Source of the DNA: an uncultured Trueperaceae bacterium
GTDB taxonomy: Bacteria > Deinococcota > Deinococci > Deinococcales > Trueperaceae
NCBI GenBank assembly: GCA_937907415.1
Contig: CALCHY010000154.1
Location: 1-7,203, forward strand
Length of the DNA stretch: 7,203 nucleotides
Reading direction: 5' to 3'
Shown here: positions 4,969 to 7,203 of the stretch, piece after piece
How positions within the stretch are numbered: position 1 is the stretch's first letter
How the letters are laid out: each line of letters begins with the position of its first letter
Position numbers and translations under genes: made by a program
The notes under the pieces: generated by a model
Database searches by the model: none
What the model saw: only the letters and a program-made list of their open reading frames with translations
What the model was told of the DNA's origin: nothing

Positions 4969-6092
4969 CCAAGCGCCTCTCCCTCCTCGACCGCTACCTG
5001 ACGGTGTGGATCTTCGCCGCCATGGCCCTGGGCGTGGCGCTGGGCGCGCTCGCGCCCGGCTTCGGGCGCCTCCTCGACGGCATGTCGGTGGGCGCCACCA
5101 ACATCCCCATCGCCATCGGCCTCATCGTGATGATGTACCCACCGTTAGCCAAGGTGCGCTACGGCAAGCTGCCGCAGGTGTTCCGCAACGGGCGCCTGCT
5201 GGGCCTGTCGCTGCTGCAGAACTGGCTCATCGGCCCCGTGCTGATGTTCGCGCTGGCGGTGATCTTCCTGCGCGGCCACCCCGAGTACATGACGGGCCTC
5301 ATCCTCATCGGCCTGGCGCGCTGCATCGCCATGGTGCTGGTGTGGAACGAGCTCGCCGAGGGCGACAACGACTACGCCGCCGGCCTGGTGGCCTTCAACA
5401 GCGTCTTCCAGATCCTCGCCTTCGGCGCCTACGCCTGGCTCTTCATCACCGTCCTCCCAGGCCTGCTCGGCCTGCAGGGCAGCGTGGTCGCCATCTCCAT
5501 GGGCGCGATCGCCCGCGCCGTGCTCATCTACTTGGGCGTGCCCTTCGCCGCCGGCCTGCTCACCCGCGCCCTCCTCATCCCCCGCAAGGGCCAGGCGTGG
5601 TTCGACGACGTCTTCCTCCCCCGCATCAGCCCCCTCACCCTCGTGGCGCTGCTCTTCACCATCGTGATGATGTTCAGCCTCCAAGGCGGCACGCTCCTTG
5701 ACAGCCCGCTGGACGTGCTCCTCATCGCCGTACCGCTGGTGCTCTACTTCGTGATCATGTTCCTGGCGTCGTTCCTCATGGGTAGGGCCGTGGGCGCCGA
5801 TTACTCCAGGACCGCCACCCTGTCGTTCACCGCCGCCAGCAACAACTTCGAGCTCGCGCTGGCGGTGGCCATCAGCGTCTTCGGCCTCGGCTCCGGCGTG
5901 GCGTTCGCTGCCGTCATCGGCCCGCTCGTGGAGGTGCCGGTTCTGATCGGCCTGGTGGGCGTGGCGCTGTGGGCGAGGCGGCGCTTCTTCCCGCCGCCCA
6001 CCCCCGCGCCCGCCGGGGCCCTCGCCAGCACGGAAGGAGCCTGCGCGCACACCGCCGCGCGCGCCGAGCTGCTCGAAGGGACGGCGCGGTGA
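4965..6092 (+). CDS. acr3: Acr3-type arsenite efflux permease
   Basis: A 375-aa inner-membrane protein that exports As(III), of normal Acr3 length plus a tail. About ten hydrophobic segments are visible between residues 11 and 337. Family marks are [19 protein letters not shown] (46-64), the [19 protein letters not shown] block with the essential Cys120, [14 protein letters not shown] (287-300), and [13 protein letters not shown] with the conserved Glu323. These distinguish Acr3 from the unrelated ArsB pump. After the last segment there is a Pro/Ala-rich cytoplasmic tail (342-375) with an extra Cys360 that is not part of the usual core; a role in taking metalloid from a partner is only a guess. 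Start and stop overlap both neighbours (ATGA with arsR, GTGA with arsC), so expression is tied to arsR. Confidence 0.93.
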   Translation: MTKRLSLLDRYLTVWIFAAMALGVALGALAPGFGRLLDGMSVGATNIPIAIGLIVMMYPPLAKVRYGKLPQVFRNGRLLGLSLLQNWLIGPVLMFALAVIFLRGHPEYMTGLILIGLARCIAMVLVWNELAEGDNDYAAGLVAFNSVFQILAFGAYAWLFITVLPGLLGLQGSVVAISMGAIARAVLIYLGVPFAAGLLTRALLIPRKGQAWFDDVFLPRISPLTLVALLFTIVMMFSLQGGTLLDSPLDVLLIAVPLVLYFVIMFLASFLMGRAVGADYSRTATLSFTAASNNFELALAVAISVFGLGSGVAFAAVIGPLVEVPVLIGLVGVALWARRRFFPPPTPAPAGALASTEGACAHTAARAELLEGTAR

Positions 6093-6550
6093 GGCTCCTG
6101 GTGCTGTGCACCCACAACAGCGCCCGCAGCCAGATGGCCGAAGGGTGGCTCAGGCACCACGCGCGCGCAGCGGGTCTGGGGGCCGAGATCCACTCGGCCG
6201 GCACCCGGGCCACGCGCGTCAAGCCCGAAGCCATCCTGGTCATGCGCGAGGTCGGCATAGACCTCTCTTCCCACACCTCGAAGACGCTCTACGACGTGCC
6301 CGACCACTGGGAGTTCGACCTGGTGCTCACAGTGTGCGACGAGGCCAAGGAGGCGTGCCCCGCCTACCCCGCCAGAACCACGCGGCTGCACGTATCGTTC
6401 CCCGATCCCAGCGGCAACGAGCTGGAGTGCTGGCGCGAGGTGCGCGACGCCATCGGCGACGCCAGCCGGAAGCTCATCCACGCCCTGAGGGAGGGGCGGC
6501 AACCGACCGAGGCCGAGCTCCTGCCCGAACCCACGGTGACCGGAGGATGA
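6089..6550 (+). CDS. arsC: Arsenate reductase, thioredoxin-coupled (LMW-phosphatase fold)
   Basis: A 153-aa cytosolic enzyme that reduces arsenate to arsenite for export by Acr3. The P-loop CTHNSARS gives the CX5R motif with Cys7 and Arg13. Cys83 and Cys90 in [14 protein letters not shown] are spaced as the shuttle pair of S. aureus-type ArsC (Cys82/Cys89). The FPDPS block supplies the catalytic Asp106. All three redox Cys are present, so it should be fully active with thioredoxin rather than glutaredoxin. One extra Cys114 is seen. The start GTG 6089 overlaps the acr3 stop (GTGA), with AAGGG 8 nt upstream; it places MRLLVLC exactly as in relatives. It overlaps the next gene's first possible ATG by 4 nt. 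Confidence 0.93.
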   Translation: MRLLVLCTHNSARSQMAEGWLRHHARAAGLGAEIHSAGTRATRVKPEAILVMREVGIDLSSHTSKTLYDVPDHWEFDLVLTVCDEAKEACPAYPARTTRLHVSFPDPSGNELECWREVRDAIGDASRKLIHALREGRQPTEAELLPEPTVTGG

Positions 6551-6552
6551 CC

Positions 6553-6996
6553 GTGGCAAGCCCCAACGACAAGCTGCGCTTCAGGGTGACCGCCCAGCGG
6601 CTCGACGCCCACGGCAGCGCCGCGCGCACGAAGCGGGCCCAGATCACGCTCGACACCGACCTCCGCGGACGCACGGACGCCTTCAACCCCGCCGAACTCC
6701 TGCTCGCCGCGCTGGCCGCCTGCATCATCAAAGGCATCGAGCGCGTCACGCCCATCCTCAAGTTCCAAGCCCGCGGCGTCACCGTCAACGTCCGCGGCAC
6801 CCGCCAGGACACGCCCCCACGCATGGAGTCCATCGAGTACGAGATCAGCATCGACACCGACGAGAACGACAACCGTATCGAGCTCCTGCACCAGAACGTC
6901 CAGAAGTTCGGCACCGTCTTCAACACCATCGCACCGGGCACCGAACTTACGGGGACGATCAGACGCACCGCCAGGGCCAACGACAAGTCGAGATAG
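6553..6996 (+). CDS. OsmC-family protein, single-cysteine type
   Basis: About 147 aa and the last gene of the arsenic operon. OsmC/Ohr proteins reduce organic or hydroxy-peroxides. Visible blocks are FNPAELLLAALAACI with Cys57, the N-terminal conserved Cys of the family, then GVTVNVRGTRQDTPPRMESIEYEI, and HQNVQKFGTVFNTIAPGTELTGTI at the C-terminus. Classical members have a second Cys (often CPV) where this one reads FGTV, so a normal two-Cys peroxidase cycle looks unlikely. Related OsmC proteins with a GT(I/V) at this place exist, function unknown. GTG 6553 is chosen because GGAGG (6542-6546) is 6 nt upstream; ATG 6547 overlaps the arsC stop but touches that site directly, so it is less likely. 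Inference: help against oxidative stress that accompanies arsenic. Confidence 0.8.
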   Translation: MASPNDKLRFRVTAQRLDAHGSAARTKRAQITLDTDLRGRTDAFNPAELLLAALAACIIKGIERVTPILKFQARGVTVNVRGTRQDTPPRMESIEYEISIDTDENDNRIELLHQNVQKFGTVFNTIAPGTELTGTIRRTARANDKSR

Positions 6997-7203
6997 TCGG
7001 TGGCCGCAAGGCTCCGGCGCCCTGCCTCGTTCACGAGATGGCGCCTTGGGCCGAACTGGCTCAGATGGAGATCGTGGTCGTCGGGCAGGAGCGCCTGTCC
7101 GAATCTAGGCCCAGAGCGCTGGGAGAGCCTGACAGATACATCTTCCTGCCGGTGGATTTCTACCAGCGGTAATGCCGAATATGCTCCCCGCGCTCAGCGA
7201 TCT
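6997..7203. other. Noncoding tail after the ars operon
   Basis: No supported gene lies between the osmC stop and the window end. A 44-residue open frame beginning near 7038 and ending at the TAA at 7170-7172, within the repeat, has no family features. No intrinsic terminator with a T-run was found; a bulged pairing of GGCGCC-type sequences around 7016-7049 is weak. The repeat copy B occupies 7133-7171. Confidence 0.5.
7133..7171 (+). repeat. Hairpin-forming direct repeat, copy B
   Basis: A 39-bp sequence matching copy A at 3399-3435, same orientation. It folds as CTGCCGGTGG-ATTT-CTACCAGCGG, a stem of ten with one mismatch and two G-T pairs. Differences from copy A fall mostly in the loop or at positions that keep pairing, which suggests the structure is kept. 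It lies 136 bp after the osmC stop and marks the far side of the arsenic block. Confidence 0.65.

Noticed and set aside
5145..6050. 301-codon minus-strand frame opposite acr3
   Set aside because: His/Glu/Gln-rich antisense shadow of the strongly supported Acr3 gene.
6106..6546. Fusion of a 150-residue N-terminal part to the OsmC protein
   Set aside because: That frame is the shadow of arsC; arsC in its own frame has all catalytic residues.
7038..7172. 44-residue open frame ending in repeat copy B
   Set aside because: No family features or ribosome binding site, and copy A does not carry the same frame with a stop.
1..7203. CRISPR array, tRNA or rRNA gene
   Set aside because: No regularly spaced repeats, cloverleaf-like segment with the conserved T-loop, or rRNA signature was found on reading both strands.

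Overview
The window is GC-rich bacterial DNA with compact operons, ATGA/GTGA gene overlaps, lipobox lipoproteins and one start that looks leaderless. These traits would fit a Deinococcota (Deinococcus/Truepera-like) or another high-GC lineage, but no rRNA or housekeeping marker is present, so the taxonomy is only a guess. The mix of an insertion sequence, a broken surface-protein gene, a toxin-antitoxin pair and a metalloid-resistance cluster marks it as accessory DNA.

Layout. (1) Positions 1-383 hold the right end of an IS3-family element (IS6110-like), with a decayed transposase and its right terminal inverted repeat. (2) Positions 381-1517, minus strand, hold a three-gene envelope operon: a 122-aa lipoprotein, a 47-aa mini-lipoprotein, and a secreted collagen-like repeat protein that carries a frameshift and has lost its 3' end to the IS. 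(3) Positions 1518-1819 are an intergenic region with a strong hairpin. (4) Positions 1820-3345, plus strand, encode an AbiEi/AbiEii type IV toxin-antitoxin pair. (5) Positions 3346-3907 have no convincing gene but contain a hairpin-forming repeat at 3399-3435. (6) Positions 3908-6996 form a divergent arsenic-resistance cluster. A DUF6428-like protein with a paired-cysteine tail is on the minus strand; arsR, acr3, a thioredoxin-type arsC and an OsmC-family gene follow on the plus strand. (7) Positions 6997-7203 are noncoding and carry a second copy of the hairpin repeat.

How it works together. ArsR should sense As(III) and release a shared control region (4540-4642) with four matching 18-bp inverted repeats, two over each of two divergent promoters. 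De-repression would yield ArsC (arsenate to arsenite), Acr3 (arsenite export), an OsmC-like protein and, from the other promoter, the DUF6428 protein. All joins on the plus side overlap by 4 nt at the first available start, which suggests translational coupling.

The most interesting signals are the mirror-symmetric four-operator array with both promoters buried in it, the Cys-pair tail on the DUF6428-like protein, and the pair of hairpin repeats bracketing the arsenic block.
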